A DNA stretch of 64,000 nt. Origin: Vibrio maerlii (GTDB lineage: Bacteria > Pseudomonadota > Gammaproteobacteria > Enterobacterales > Vibrionaceae). The notes under the pieces are model-generated. The model was not told where the DNA came from, searched no databases, and saw nothing but the letters and a program-made list of their open reading frames with translations. Shown here in pieces: positions 8,134-17,896 of the stretch. A program made the position numbers and the translations under genes. The stretch covers positions 245,658 through 309,657 of the forward strand of contig NZ_QRHC01000007.1 in the NCBI RefSeq assembly GCF_003415655.1. Reading direction: 5' to 3'. Each line of letters begins with the position of its first letter. The stretch's first letter is position 1.

Positions 8134-8796
8134 ATGAAGAAGGTATCCAAAGACGATAACTTTTATTTCTTGTTCTTTGCGCTAATAGCGCTGCTATTTT
8201 TTAGCGCCTTCATGCAACAGCTGTTCGTCGGTGGGCAAAAGTCGGTACTTGCGTTCATTATTGTATGTTTGGCGATATCGGTTGTTGGTGTGAAGAGAAA
8301 GCAGTCTTTTTATCGCAGTTGGTATGGCTTCTTGCTGACTCTAGCTGCGATATCAGGAACCATGTCGTTTTTTGAAGACATCGATATGTCTTTAGTCACG
8401 CTGTCTGCGTTACTTTTTTTCTTACTATCTCACACCTACACCGCGTTGAAGCAGGTTACGATTACCGACTATGTAAGCAAGAACCAAATAGTAGGTTCGA
8501 TATGTGTTTATCTGTTGTTTGGCTTATCTTGGGCAATTATCTATCTGATTCAATTGGAGCTTTTCCCACAGGCGTTCAATGGTTTGGAGCAAAAACCTTG
8601 GCTAGATAATTTGTTCGAAGTGATTTACTTCAGTTTTATCACGCTGACGACAGTGGGTTATGGTGATATTTCGCCAGCATTGCCGATTCCAAGATTCTTT
8701 GTGTTTATGGAATCATTACTTGGCAGTTTCTATCTGGCGATTATGGTCGCGAGCTTAGTGAGCAGTCGTTTGAGTCAATCAGAGAATCAGTCTTAG
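8134..8796 (+). CDS. Two-pore-helix potassium channel-like protein
   Basis: A 220-residue membrane protein with about six hydrophobic segments. The last pair flanks a pore loop with the K+ selectivity filter TVGYGDISP (about 174-182). This is the Ion_trans_2 architecture. There is no C-terminal RCK/TrkA nucleotide-binding domain; the protein stops 20-25 residues after the last helix. Ribosome site AGAGGG before ATG 8134. The start is 2 nt after the permease stop, so the genes are almost certainly coupled. Ion selectivity is inferred from the filter only. Confidence 0.8.
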   Translation: MKKVSKDDNFYFLFFALIALLFFSAFMQQLFVGGQKSVLAFIIVCLAISVVGVKRKQSFYRSWYGFLLTLAAISGTMSFFEDIDMSLVTLSALLFFLLSHTYTALKQVTITDYVSKNQIVGSICVYLLFGLSWAIIYLIQLELFPQAFNGLEQKPWLDNLFEVIYFSFITLTTVGYGDISPALPIPRFFVFMESLLGSFYLAIMVASLVSSRLSQSENQS

Positions 8797-8822
8797 GGCT
8801 GATTTTAGGTAAGTCATAAAGC

Positions 8823-8855
8823 AAAAGCGGGCTCAGAATCTCTGAGCCCGCCTTC
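8823..8855 (-). terminator. Terminator between channel and lipoprotein genes
   Basis: An 11-bp stem, GCGGGCTCAGA (8827-8837) with TCTGAGCCCGC (8841-8851), has a 3-nt loop. The T-rich tail (TTTTGCTTT) is on the - strand, so it best serves the lipoprotein gene ending at 8872; it may also stop the + strand operon. Confidence 0.75.
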
Positions 8856-8871
8856 ATTATTCAGGAAACCA

Positions 8872-9408
8872 TTAAGCTTGTTCTGCTTGCAGTGTCTCTA
8901 GTTGCGAGATAGTGGTTTGAGATACTAGCTCACCATCCATGTAGTAGCTTACATTTTCGCCATCACGAACACCATGAAGTGTGCCTTTGTCACCATTGTT
9001 GTATGTGATTTCCATTTCAATCGTGTTTTCATCGATTTGATTCATCTCACCCACTTCAATTGAGCGGTTATTTGAAAGATCGACTGGCGCTTCCGTCAGT
9101 GAAGAATCTAGCTCGTCATTCACTTTAAATTTGGTATCGACTTTCGAGTCAAAGATGTGTGGCTTACCGTTAATTGGGTTAGTACCGGTCCAGAACTCTA
9201 ATGAGTTAAATACCACGTAATCGGCAGCGGTGGTGATACCGTATACAGGAGCTAATAAGAAGTTCACACCCGCACGAGCGTAACGGTTATCAACCACTTC
9301 AATGTTGAATTCCATAACTTTCCCTGTTACCGCGTTGCTTCCGATACAACCTGTTAGTGAAATAGCTAAAGCAGAAAGTGCAACGGTCTTAATAAGGATA
9401 TTTTTCAT
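8872..9408 (-). CDS. DUF3332 lipoprotein
   Basis: A 178-residue lipoprotein. The signal peptide MKNILIKT...LAISLTGC has a lipobox with Cys at about residue 21. The mature part (VMEFNIEVVDNRYARAGVNF, then a hydrophobic 'LLAPVYGITTAADYVVFNSLEFWTG' type region split by Pro/Gly, then an acidic C-terminal half) matches the DUF3332 family of gammaproteobacteria. A TTG at 9420 would add four residues, but the ATG at 9408 has GGAA at proper spacing. The shared element copy D lies exactly 74 nt upstream, the same distance as for the 44-aa gene. Function unknown; probably envelope related. Confidence 0.75.
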   Translation of the reverse strand: MKNILIKTVALSALAISLTGCIGSNAVTGKVMEFNIEVVDNRYARAGVNFLLAPVYGITTAADYVVFNSLEFWTGTNPINGKPHIFDSKVDTKFKVNDELDSSLTEAPVDLSNNRSIEVGEMNQIDENTIEMEITYNNGDKGTLHGVRDGENVSYYMDGELVSQTTISQLETLQAEQA

Positions 9409-9481
9409 TTTGTATTCCAAATAATAAATGTGAGTTATGTGTGTTTCTGGAATCTATTATGTGAGATACCCGCGTTCGGTT

Positions 9482-9499
9482 CTTACCACTTTGCGCCAC
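9482..9499 (-). promoter_or_regulatory. Copy D of 18-bp shared element
   Basis: On the - strand it reads GTGGCGCAAAGTGGTAAG and lies 74 nt before the DUF3332 lipoprotein ATG. It differs from copy E at only one base (the first). Confidence 0.55.
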
Positions 9500-9532
9500 A
9501 CACTATAATTTTTGGTAAATAAACTGATGATT

Positions 9533-9571
9533 CAAAAAGAAAAAGCCCCCAGCGTATGAACGTGGGGGCTT
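9533..9571 (-). terminator. Terminator of 53-aa gene
   Basis: Stem AAGCCCCCA (9543-9551) with TGGGGGCTT (9563-9571). On the - strand it is followed by TTTTTCTTTTT, a good U-run. It lies 22 nt after the stop of the small - strand gene and supports that gene being real. Confidence 0.8.
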
Positions 9572-9592
9572 AGACTTTGTTTCTATATGACT

Positions 9593-9754
9593 TTACTTTG
9601 AGATGTAGTTATAGGTTTTTTTACCAATCCAGAATGTGAATTTTAAGAGAGTGCGACCGATTGAATAAATGAATTTAGAGCTCGCTACCGCAAGTTCTCC
9701 GGCAACTTTTAAACAAGAATAAAGGTCAGAGTGTTTGAATTCAGTCATCGTCAT
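9593..9754 (-). CDS. Small basic amphipathic protein, 53 aa
   Basis: Too short for usual ORF cut-offs. The product begins MTMTEFKHSDLYSCLKVAGE, has a middle ASSKFIYSIGRTLLKF, and ends WIGKKTYNYISK. It is basic, with hydrophobic residues spaced as in an amphipathic helix, and suggests membrane-surface binding rather than a secreted protein. AGG lies about 9 nt before ATG 9754; the ATG at 9748 is an alternative. The shared element copy E is 62 nt upstream and a clear terminator follows. The promoter element, frame and terminator together make a stand-alone gene. I do not recognise the family. Confidence 0.6.
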   Translation of the reverse strand: MTMTEFKHSDLYSCLKVAGELAVASSKFIYSIGRTLLKFTFWIGKKTYNYISK

Positions 9755-9815
9755 AAGAAAGCCTATAGAGTAGAAGTGGGAACGAGTTGAATTTTAGAGA
9801 TCAACTCCGAAATGA

Positions 9816-9833
9816 CTTACCACTTTGCGCCAA
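9816..9833 (-). promoter_or_regulatory. Copy E of 18-bp shared element
   Basis: On the - strand it reads TTGGCGCAAAGTGGTAAG, 62 nt before the ATG of the 53-aa gene. It lies in the divergent interval with the HD-GYP response regulator (start 9926), so it could also touch that promoter. Confidence 0.55.
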
Positions 9834-9925
9834 CCATGATTAATTTGTTGGAAACTAGCAACATAATGATTCTCTGCCTACACTGAAATGTGCACGTAAC
9901 TAATTGAATGGAAAGGTATAGGCGT

Positions 9926-10948
9926 ATGTCTGAGAAGCCAGTAGTACTGATAGTTGATGATACAAAAGAAAACCTTGATGTACTGAGTGGGCTATTATCT
10001 CCTCACTATAATATTCGCGCTGCGATTAACGGAAACTTAGCGTTAAAACTTGTAGATCTGTCACCGAAACCCGACTTGATCTTGCTTGATATTATGATGC
10101 CTGACCTAGATGGTTATGAGGTCTGTCGTCGACTTAAATCACAACCACATACAAAGCATATCCCGGTTATTTTCGTGACGGCCAAGATTAGCCCCGAGGA
10201 TGAAGTAAAGGGGCTTAACTTAGGAGCTGTGGATTACATTACAAAGCCTATCAATCCAGCAGTCGCATTGCGTCGAGTTCAAACTCACATTTCACTGCAC
10301 AATCAAACCCAAGCTTTATATTTTGAAGTACGCCGAGCCACAGAAGAAATCAATCAAGGCAAGGTTGAGATGATAAAGACCTTAGGACGCGCGGCGGAAT
10401 ATAAAGACAATGAAACCGGTATGCATGTTATGCGTATGAGTCATTATTGCTACGTACTGGCGCGAGCTGCAGGCTTCAACGAAGAAGACGCAGAGCTTTT
10501 GCGAGAAGCGGCACCGATGCACGATGTCGGCAAGATTGGTATTCCTGATGCAGTGCTACTCAAGCCTGGAAAACTAGAAGGTAGCGAGTGGGAGGTGATG
10601 AAGCAACATGTTGAGATCGGTGTCGATATTCTCTCTAGTTCAAGCGAGTCCGCATTAATTGATATCGCTAGGCGTGTCGCCCAATTTCATCACGAAAAGT
10701 GGAATGGAAATGGTTACCCCAAAGGGATATCGGGAGAAGATATCCCAATTGAAGGGCGCATTGCGGCGATAGCAGATGTGTTCGATGCCTTAACGTCAGA
10801 ACGGCCTTACAAAGCAGCGTGGACTGTCGAGAGAGCCGTTGGGCTTTTAGAGGAAGAAAAAGGCAAGCATTTCGACCCAGAACTTGTGGATTTGTTTATC
10901 AAAAACTTACCAAAAATCTTGGAGATTAAATCTCAGTTTAAGGATTGA
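9926..10948 (+). CDS. Response regulator with HD-GYP c-di-GMP phosphodiesterase domain
   Basis: A 340-residue two-domain protein. The receiver domain (1-125) starts VVLIVDDTKEN, has the phospho-acceptor at D55 (LLLDIMMPDLDG context) and the conserved Lys in YITKPINP. The HD-GYP domain (about 150-335) has HDVGKIGIPD (HD pair at 199-200) and HHEKWNGNGYPKG, so all signature residues for c-di-GMP or cGAMP hydrolysis are present. An upstream ATG at 9908 lacks a ribosome site; ATG 9926 has GGAAAGG/AGG upstream. The stop is 11 nt before the likely start of the giant hybrid kinase, its probable phosphodonor partner. Confidence 0.9.
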   Translation: MSEKPVVLIVDDTKENLDVLSGLLSPHYNIRAAINGNLALKLVDLSPKPDLILLDIMMPDLDGYEVCRRLKSQPHTKHIPVIFVTAKISPEDEVKGLNLGAVDYITKPINPAVALRRVQTHISLHNQTQALYFEVRRATEEINQGKVEMIKTLGRAAEYKDNETGMHVMRMSHYCYVLARAAGFNEEDAELLREAAPMHDVGKIGIPDAVLLKPGKLEGSEWEVMKQHVEIGVDILSSSSESALIDIARRVAQFHHEKWNGNGYPKGISGEDIPIEGRIAAIADVFDALTSERPYKAAWTVERAVGLLEEEKGKHFDPELVDLFIKNLPKILEIKSQFKD

Positions 10949-10959
10949 ACGAGGTGACC

Positions 10960-13900
10960 GTGTTTAGACTTGTTTATTGGGTATTACTATGCAGTCTCGC
11001 TGCTGTCTCCTCGAACCTTTATGCGTTGGAAATGACAACCAACGAAAAAGCGTGGATAGAAGAAAACCCTGTTATAGATGCTTACACCTTTGAGAGTAAA
11101 TACCCATATTCTTTTGTCAATGAATATGGGGAAGTGGATGGAATCATTCGAGACTATTTTGATGAAATATCCGCTCGTCTTGAGGTCGATTTTAATTTCC
11201 GACTTATTCAAAACTACGAAGGTATGCGAGAAGGGTTTGTGGATGGAAGCGCCGCTATTTTTCCGGTCGGCTTTGAATCAGGTGTGACTAAAAACTTAGC
11301 GCTCTACAGTAAACCTTACTTACCTTATCAGCGAATGCTGATTACTAGAGCGAATGCACCTAGGTTAAGTAATGCGATACAGCTTAAAGGGAGAAAAATC
11401 GCTGTAATCAAAGGTTCAACCGTTGAGCAATGGTTGCGCAGTCGTGATGTCGGCATTGAAGCCGTTTCCTACGAATCGAATAAGGCAGCATTAGAGTCTG
11501 TATCACAAGGAGAAACCTTCGGCCTTATTGGGGAGGTCGCATCTTCTATGGCATTGGCTCAACAGCTTAACCTAGGCAATATTGTCGTGAATTCTTTTGT
11601 TCAGGGTTGGGAGAGCAATACGGCTCAATTTGTCATTAATAAAAAGTACCCATTACTTCGCTCGTTAGTTGATAAAGTTCTAAAAGACATGCCGAGCTCT
11701 ACTCACAATAAGATTCTACGAAACTGGCTCAGTGATAACCCCTACAGACAGTCTCTTGAGGGGATATTCAGCTATGGTAATCCCCCATACATGTACCCCG
11801 AGAGTGCTAGTGTTGGAATGGAGTTTACGCTTCTACAGAAACTCTTTAACTCAATGGGTTATAGAATGGGTGAGGTTTCGCAAATCGCTAACCCAAACCA
11901 GGCCCAAGTATTAGACAGCAACGTCAATCTTGATTTCGTGACGGGATATTTCCCGCAGGAGAGTAAAGATTATTTCTATAGTGATGAAATTATTGATATT
12001 GATTACGTCGCGGTAAGCCTCAAAGCCAGAGAGCTATCAATGAGTAATGTGAGTTCAGGTGCTAGTGTCAGGCTTGGCTCGGTCATTCAAGATGGCAATT
12101 CGCCCAGTCGGTTTGCATTCGAGCTGTATAAGAGCATCTTGGATGGTGCTGAAGAGTTTGACTTTGATACATTAAACGCTGCGCTCACCGCTCTAGTGCA
12201 GCAGAGAATAGACTTTCTCGTGGTTGAAGAGCGCGTATTAAACTGGTTTCTCGCACATGATAGCTCTGTGGATGTGAAGGGGTTGGAAGTCCACCGACAG
12301 AATGAAGTGAGCTTTCCTGTGCGAACTCAATTTCGAAGCAAAGAGGTGCGTGATAGATTTAATGCCGCATTGAACAGCTGGTTATCAGAACCTAGAACTG
12401 CTAATCGCTTCATCGAAGAGCATGTTAATTCTGACTATCGTCCCCAGCTGTTTCGAGCTGAGTTAATTTCGCAAATTGCAGCGTACTATATTTACAATGA
12501 TCAGTTAGACGATCTGGTTGCATTACTCAATACTTTTTCAGCTGGTAAAGATATTTCGGCCATAGATATTTCTGGCCCGAGAAAACAGAGTAAAATAATC
12601 ACATTAGAAGCAGTTGATGGCCAGTTTCGTTCCAGGAAACTGTTGGATACGACTAAGCTATCTTGGGTTGAAAAGGAATCGTATTATCGCTCTGATACCG
12701 GCGTTTCTAAGGTTGGCAATATTACTTTCTATTTCCCCTCAGAACCAACACTCAACAGTTATGCATACATTCCAGCCTTAGAGTTGCTGCCGATAGAAAC
12801 TCAAGAAGCTAAGGCGTATATCACTTCCATTTACTCTAACTTAAAGCTCAGCGGTCAACTGTTAAACCTATCGCCTGAAGAAGTTGAATGGATACAAGAT
12901 AACCCTGTTCATCGAGTTGGTGTTGATCCAAATGCTTTGCCATATGAGGGCTTCGATAACAAAGGGGCGTATATTGGTATGTTGGCAGAGTTTTTTGGCT
13001 TGCTTGAAGCTAAAACGGGGTTGACGTTAACGCCGGTAGAAGTCGCTTCTTGGCAGGAAACAATGAATCTAGTGAAGAATAAAGAGGTTAGTTTAGTATC
13101 CGCTGCAGTAGAAAACCCTTATCTAAAGTTTGATTTTGACCCAGCAATTGCTTTTTTAGAAAGCCCACTAGCTATTGCATCTAACCGAAAACAAAGTGGC
13201 AAGCTGATTTCGGAACTGCTTGGCTGGAAGGTGGGAGTATTGGCAGGAGCTGCCAACACGAAAGAGCTAAAACAAAATTACCCAGCAATAAATTGGCAGG
13301 AATTAGAAAGCTCTGAAGAGGGACTTAAGTTACTGAACAACAATAAGTTGGATGCGGTTGTTGATACAGTCCATGTATTAAATTACCTCATCAACACCCA
13401 CGGTTATTACGATACACGCATTATTGGACGAACGAACTACAATGTCAGCCCTACGCTGTTCTCGACCAAAGATGAACCGCTATTAGATTCGGTGATCACT
13501 AAGGCAATTGATGCCATTACAACAGAGGAACGGAATCGTATTGTTTCCCGTTGGACGGCGATTAAAACGGTTGAAAAGGTGAACTACGAGCTAGTGTATA
13601 CCGTTGCCGCTTTCTCGATATTGATTTTGATGTTGATTATCTTTTGGAACCGCAAGCTTCAACAACAGATACAACGAACTTCTGCGGCGCAGAAAGAGGC
13701 GGAAGAAAGCCGGCTCTATCTATTTGAGATCCTTAATTCAGCACCTATTGCCGCGAGTATTGTACAGAACGATAGGGCTGTGTATACCAATGAGCGAGCA
13801 TTGGAGCTGTTTAAGATTAGTAAAGATGAGATTGATGATTACGACGTCACGAGAATTTATCCTGAAATAGAGTTTCGGAAAGAGATCATGCAAGAGCTGA

Positions 13901-15852
13901 TGGAGAGGGGAAAGGTCATCAGTCGAGAACTGCAATTCAAAAAATCCACGGGAGAAGCTTTTACCGCTCTCTCAAGTTATTTCCGCACCGTTTACAACAA
14001 CGAACAGGCGACTTTGTTTTGGGCTTATGATGTTTCCGACCTAAAAGAGCTTAATGAGAAACTCGCTGAAGCTATTCTGCAAGCGGATTCTGCAAACCAA
14101 GCTAAATCAGACTTCCTGGCCAACATGAGCCATGAGATACGTACGCCGATGAACGCCATTATCGGTATGTCTTACCTCGCGCTGCAAGAGGTAGAGAACC
14201 CGACTGCGAAGAAGTATATGCAGAAGGTTCACCATTCCGCTGAGTCATTGTTGGGTATTATCAACGACATTCTCGACTTATCGAAAATTGAAGCTGGCAA
14301 CCTTACGATTGAGTCCATTCCATTTGATGTTCGATTTGTAGTCCAAGAGCTAAATGACCTTATTTTAGTTAAGGCCGAAGAGAAGTCATTGAGTCTTGAT
14401 ATGGAGATCCATAATGATTTGCAGGGGGGCTATATAGGCGACCCATTGCGTCTCTTTCAGGTGCTGCTCAACTTGGTCGGAAATGCAATTAAGTTTACAC
14501 ATGAGGGCGGTGTGCGTTTGGTGGTTTATCCGGTGAATGAATCGGGTGATTCGAGTCGTGTCCGGTTTGAGGTACATGATACAGGTATTGGACTGTCAAA
14601 AGAGCAGCAGCAAAAACTGTTCCTTGCTTTCACTCAAGCAGACGTATCAACCACGCGTAAGTATGGTGGTACTGGGTTAGGGTTGAACATTAGTCAGCGC
14701 CTTGTTTCGGCAATGGGGAGCTCGATAGAGGTCGATAGTGAGCTCGAGAAAGGTAGTTGTTTCTACTTTGAGCTCGATTTACCTACAGCTTCTAGCGAAG
14801 AGATAAATAGCTTGAATCAAGAGGAGCCAACTTCGGCTGAGGTATTACTCTTCGATGGTCAGAGTGTTCTATTGGTAGAGGATAATGACGTTAACCAAGA
14901 GCTTGCTACCGCATTATTGTCACGACTAAACCTAAGTTCGGTGGTGGCCAATAATGGTCAAGAGGCGATAGAACACGCTCAGTCGAAAACCTTCGATTTG
15001 ATTCTAATGGACCTACAAATGCCTATTCTTGACGGGTACGAAGCAACGAGGTTAATCCGAGAGCTTGATCAGCAGACCCCAATCATCGCGATGAGTGCGA
15101 ATGTTATGGAAGAGGTGAAGAGTCGTGTTGAAGCTTGCGGCATGAACGACTTTATTGCCAAACCCGTTGTTATTGAGCAGTTCTCTCAAACCTTAGCCAA
15201 ATGGATAGAACCCAACAGTGCGAAAGTATCTAAGGTAGGTTGGTCAGATACTCACCTTGTTAACCAGACCCAATCTGACGTCATAGATATCGCTCTAGGT
15301 CTTCAATATTGTTCGCAAGACCAAAACTTGCTCAATCGTCAATTGAAAAGGCTAGTCGAGCAGCTTCAACAGTTCGAGTCCGAGTTTGAAAACCATAGTG
15401 AGTTAGATGCACGCGAGCTTGAACGTTACGTTCATTCACTGAAGAGTCACAGTGGGAGTGTGGGAGCAACTAAGTTATCGGAGATGCTTCAAGAGCTAGA
15501 GTCCAACATTGAACAACAAGTAGACTTTAAAGTGTCTTATCAAGCGGTTGTGACCCACATTCCTATGGTTTTGCTGTCTTTACAAGAGTACCTAGGAGTA
15601 GTGGGTTCTGCATCTACGGAGCAAGTACAAGAGTTAGAAGGAAGCTATCAAGGCCAAACAATTGAGTATGAAAGTTTAGAAACCCCCGTATTCGATCAAA
15701 TTAAAGAGAAGCTCTCTAACTATGATCCTAGTGTGCGAACGCAGTTAGAAGACTTGTTACCCAAGCACCCTGAACTGTCTCAGATATTCAACTTGGTTGA
15801 TAACTATGACTTTGAGTCTGCCCTCGTTCATCTGGAATCATTAACAAAATAG
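10960..15852 (+). CDS. BvgS-like hybrid sensor kinase with three solute-binding modules
   Basis: About 1630 residues. Order: signal peptide; periplasmic SBP_bac_3-like modules at about 26-255, 260-490 (weaker) and 637-870; one membrane helix (about 880-900); PAS (920-1030); HisKA with [14 protein letters not shown], His 1058; HATPase (1157-1277, DTGIGLS and GGTGLGL visible); receiver with Asp 1351 (LILMDLQMP); HPt with His 1492 ([13 protein letters not shown]). This is a complete four-step phosphorelay. A TTG at 10945 overlaps the previous stop, but GTG 10960 has GAGG five nt upstream and starts right at the signal peptide. It is in an operon with the HD-GYP regulator, the probable final acceptor. 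The ligand is unknown; such modules bind amino acids or similar small molecules. Confidence 0.9.
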   Translation: MFRLVYWVLLCSLAAVSSNLYALEMTTNEKAWIEENPVIDAYTFESKYPYSFVNEYGEVDGIIRDYFDEISARLEVDFNFRLIQNYEGMREGFVDGSAAIFPVGFESGVTKNLALYSKPYLPYQRMLITRANAPRLSNAIQLKGRKIAVIKGSTVEQWLRSRDVGIEAVSYESNKAALESVSQGETFGLIGEVASSMALAQQLNLGNIVVNSFVQGWESNTAQFVINKKYPLLRSLVDKVLKDMPSSTHNKILRNWLSDNPYRQSLEGIFSYGNPPYMYPESASVGMEFTLLQKLFNSMGYRMGEVSQIANPNQAQVLDSNVNLDFVTGYFPQESKDYFYSDEIIDIDYVAVSLKARELSMSNVSSGASVRLGSVIQDGNSPSRFAFELYKSILDGAEEFDFDTLNAALTALVQQRIDFLVVEERVLNWFLAHDSSVDVKGLEVHRQNEVSFPVRTQFRSKEVRDRFNAALNSWLSEPRTANRFIEEHVNSDYRPQLFRAELISQIAAYYIYNDQLDDLVALLNTFSAGKDISAIDISGPRKQSKIITLEAVDGQFRSRKLLDTTKLSWVEKESYYRSDTGVSKVGNITFYFPSEPTLNSYAYIPALELLPIETQEAKAYITSIYSNLKLSGQLLNLSPEEVEWIQDNPVHRVGVDPNALPYEGFDNKGAYIGMLAEFFGLLEAKTGLTLTPVEVASWQETMNLVKNKEVSLVSAAVENPYLKFDFDPAIAFLESPLAIASNRKQSGKLISELLGWKVGVLAGAANTKELKQNYPAINWQELESSEEGLKLLNNNKLDAVVDTVHVLNYLINTHGYYDTRIIGRTNYNVSPTLFSTKDEPLLDSVITKAIDAITTEERNRIVSRWTAIKTVEKVNYELVYTVAAFSILILMLIIFWNRKLQQQIQRTSAAQKEAEESRLYLFEILNSAPIAASIVQNDRAVYTNERALELFKISKDEIDDYDVTRIYPEIEFRKEIMQELMERGKVISRELQFKKSTGEAFTALSSYFRTVYNNEQATLFWAYDVSDLKELNEKLAEAILQADSANQAKSDFLANMSHEIRTPMNAIIGMSYLALQEVENPTAKKYMQKVHHSAESLLGIINDILDLSKIEAGNLTIESIPFDVRFVVQELNDLILVKAEEKSLSLDMEIHNDLQGGYIGDPLRLFQVLLNLVGNAIKFTHEGGVRLVVYPVNESGDSSRVRFEVHDTGIGLSKEQQQKLFLAFTQADVSTTRKYGGTGLGLNISQRLVSAMGSSIEVDSELEKGSCFYFELDLPTASSEEINSLNQEEPTSAEVLLFDGQSVLLVEDNDVNQELATALLSRLNLSSVVANNGQEAIEHAQSKTFDLILMDLQMPILDGYEATRLIRELDQQTPIIAMSANVMEEVKSRVEACGMNDFIAKPVVIEQFSQTLAKWIEPNSAKVSKVGWSDTHLVNQTQSDVIDIALGLQYCSQDQNLLNRQLKRLVEQLQQFESEFENHSELDARELERYVHSLKSHSGSVGATKLSEMLQELESNIEQQVDFKVSYQAVVTHIPMVLLSLQEYLGVVGSASTEQVQELEGSYQGQTIEYESLETPVFDQIKEKLSNYDPSVRTQLEDLLPKHPELSQIFNLVDNYDFESALVHLESLTK

Positions 15853-15928
15853 TAAATAACCCTTTTCATTTGAATTATCAGAATGGTATATTGTTAAGGT
15901 AGAGTAAATATCGTTTACAGGATATCCG

Positions 15929-17530
15929 ATGCCTTATCAAACAATCGCAACAATACTGGTCTCATTAGGCGTAGTTGGCCAGATAGCGTCTTTGTTGCCA
16001 GCGTGGCGATTACATAGTCAAGCGAATAACAAGGGCTGGCACTTTTTATTTGGACTCATTGTACTGTTTGTATTTGCGTATATAGGTTGCTTGTATCGTA
16101 TTGTTCTTGCTGAACAGGTCGCTGGCCCTGGTATGGGTTTCGGCTTGATCTTGTTTGCCGGTAGCATTTTTGTTTACCTCGCGATAACAATGTTCTCAAC
16201 CAGTTTGACTCACCTTAAAAGTGTGGCCGATGGCTATGAGTATGCTCTGTCTCATGATTCCCTGACGGAGCTACCAAATCGTAGCTCGATGTTGAAAAAG
16301 CTAAAATCTAGTATTACTTCAGGCCGGGCGAGTACCTTGTTCATTCTCGATATTAAACACTTCAAGCGCGTAAATGAGTCACTGGGTAGCCAGTTTGGAG
16401 ACCGCTTGCTTTGCCATATCGCTAAGTTACTTAACTGCAAATTTGGTTCAATTGCTGAAATTAGTCGTTTTGGTGGTAATGAGTTCGCGATATCTCTTAT
16501 TGATCACAACGAAAAGCAGATTTTATTGGTCAGAAAAGAGCTAAAAAGGTTCATGAACAGTTCAATTTCTATCGATGATTATCAAATCAATAGTGGCTTC
16601 GCGATTGCATCGAGCTGTTACCCCACACTTGCTTCTGATGTGGATGAGCTTTTAGAACAAGTCAGTATTGCACTAGAGAAAGCGAAAGAATCCTCAGATG
16701 AAATCATTTCATATAATGAATCTCTTCTTGATGAGGGAGATAAGCAGCCCGATATGTTGGAGATGGTGCTGCAAGATATCGCAGATGATAAGCTACAGGT
16801 GTATTATCAACCGATAATTGAAGCAAAGACCAAGAACGTAGTAGCAGTAGAGGCACTTTCTCGATGGCCTAAGCGAGGAGGTGGCTTTGTTCCACCAAAC
16901 TTGTTCATTCCAGCGCTAGAACAAGCGAATAAAGTGTCATCATTGACGTTATGGTTGATCAGTCGAATCGCGAAAGATTTGCCAGTGTTAAGAGAAGACA
17001 ACGGCGTAAGTAGTGTACATATAAACTTATCGGCTAAGGACTTAATGAGCCAGAAGGTTCAATTAGCATTAGAATGGCACTCGATCAATACACCTTATTT
17101 TGCGAAAACAGTATGCTTAGAGATTACAGAATCGGCGGCGTTTGAACAAAATGAAACGACAGAACAAACGATTCAAACCTTGAAACAGTTAGGCTATGGC
17201 TTGAGCCTGGATGATTTTGGTACAGGCTATTCTTCATTGTCGCTGTTGAGGAAGTTACCTGTAGAGCAAGTAAAACTCGACCGTTCATTTGTAAGTAATA
17301 TCGCCAGTAACACCAGTGATTACAATATTGTTAAAACTATGATTGAGTTAGGGCATGTATTGGGGTACTCGGTTGTCGCTGAGGGTGTTGAAACCGAAGA
17401 AATTGCCAATGAGTTAGAAAGCTTAGGATGTGATTATCAGCAAGGTTTTTTATATAGTCCTGCGGTACCACTAGCCCAATTACCAACAACTTACTCTGGG
17501 CAAGTTCATGTGTTAAGAGCTTCAGCTTAA
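15929..17530 (+). CDS. Membrane GGDEF-EAL protein, EAL intact, GGDEF degenerate
   Basis: A 533-residue protein with three N-terminal membrane helices (about 5-25, 38-58, 68-92), a GGDEF-like domain (about 108-260) and an EAL domain (270-520). The cyclase signature is GGNEF, with Asn for the essential Asp/Glu, so cyclase activity is doubtful. The EAL part has E308 in VAVEALSRW, INLSAKD, EITES, DDFGTGYSS (DD at 428-429), KLDRSFV and EGVET, all expected catalytic positions. It should therefore degrade c-di-GMP, with the GGDEF part perhaps as a GTP sensor. Ribosome site AGGA before ATG 15929. It lies 76 nt after the hybrid kinase on the same strand and may be read through from it. Confidence 0.88.
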   Translation: MPYQTIATILVSLGVVGQIASLLPAWRLHSQANNKGWHFLFGLIVLFVFAYIGCLYRIVLAEQVAGPGMGFGLILFAGSIFVYLAITMFSTSLTHLKSVADGYEYALSHDSLTELPNRSSMLKKLKSSITSGRASTLFILDIKHFKRVNESLGSQFGDRLLCHIAKLLNCKFGSIAEISRFGGNEFAISLIDHNEKQILLVRKELKRFMNSSISIDDYQINSGFAIASSCYPTLASDVDELLEQVSIALEKAKESSDEIISYNESLLDEGDKQPDMLEMVLQDIADDKLQVYYQPIIEAKTKNVVAVEALSRWPKRGGGFVPPNLFIPALEQANKVSSLTLWLISRIAKDLPVLREDNGVSSVHINLSAKDLMSQKVQLALEWHSINTPYFAKTVCLEITESAAFEQNETTEQTIQTLKQLGYGLSLDDFGTGYSSLSLLRKLPVEQVKLDRSFVSNIASNTSDYNIVKTMIELGHVLGYSVVAEGVETEEIANELESLGCDYQQGFLYSPAVPLAQLPTTYSGQVHVLRASA

Positions 17531-17553
17531 TCTAGCGTTTGCCATTAATTTTT

Positions 17554-17588
17554 GCACGCCAGCGATGTTCGTTGGCGTGCTTTTCATT
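17554..17588 (+). terminator. Terminator before cox operon
   Basis: A 12-bp stem with one G-T pair, GCACGCCAGCGA (17554-17565) with TCGTTGGCGTGC (17569-17580), is followed by TTTTCATTG. It separates the GGDEF-EAL gene from the cytochrome oxidase operon. Confidence 0.75.
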
Positions 17589-17681
17589 GTTTGCTCGTTA
17601 TTGAGTAAATACACATTTCTTTTGTTCCTTTCTTGAACAATCTCTGATCCCTAACTAGCTTTAAATTCAAGAGTTGCATAT

Positions 17682-17698
17682 TTAACATGATGTTAACA
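17682..17698 (-). promoter_or_regulatory. Putative ArcA box upstream of coxB
   Basis: On the - strand the sequence has TGTTAA, five bases, TGTTAA: two direct repeats 11 bp apart, which matches the known ArcA direct-repeat recognition pattern. It also reads as a 7-1-7 palindrome. ArcA repression of an aerobic oxidase under low oxygen is expected biology, but binding here is inferred. Confidence 0.45.
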
Positions 17699-17896
17699 TC
17701 TTGGCTGAGGGACTACAGGGATAACAGAACCTTGCCACCGATGTCGATAGACCTACTTTTGATAGGTCACGAATAAGGGAGAGCCAGAGTGAATCGAAAG
17801 ATTTTCAAGGTAAACGCGCTAAGTCTGTTCCAAAAAGTTGTCACTAAAATAAAACCAACAGAGATAACAAATGTTCTTTCCTCATCTAGAGGGTTT

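Noticed and set aside
8806..8815. TTTTAGGTAAG after the channel gene as a partial element copy
   Set aside because: Only the GGTAAG half matches, it is not upstream of a gene, and chance is likely.
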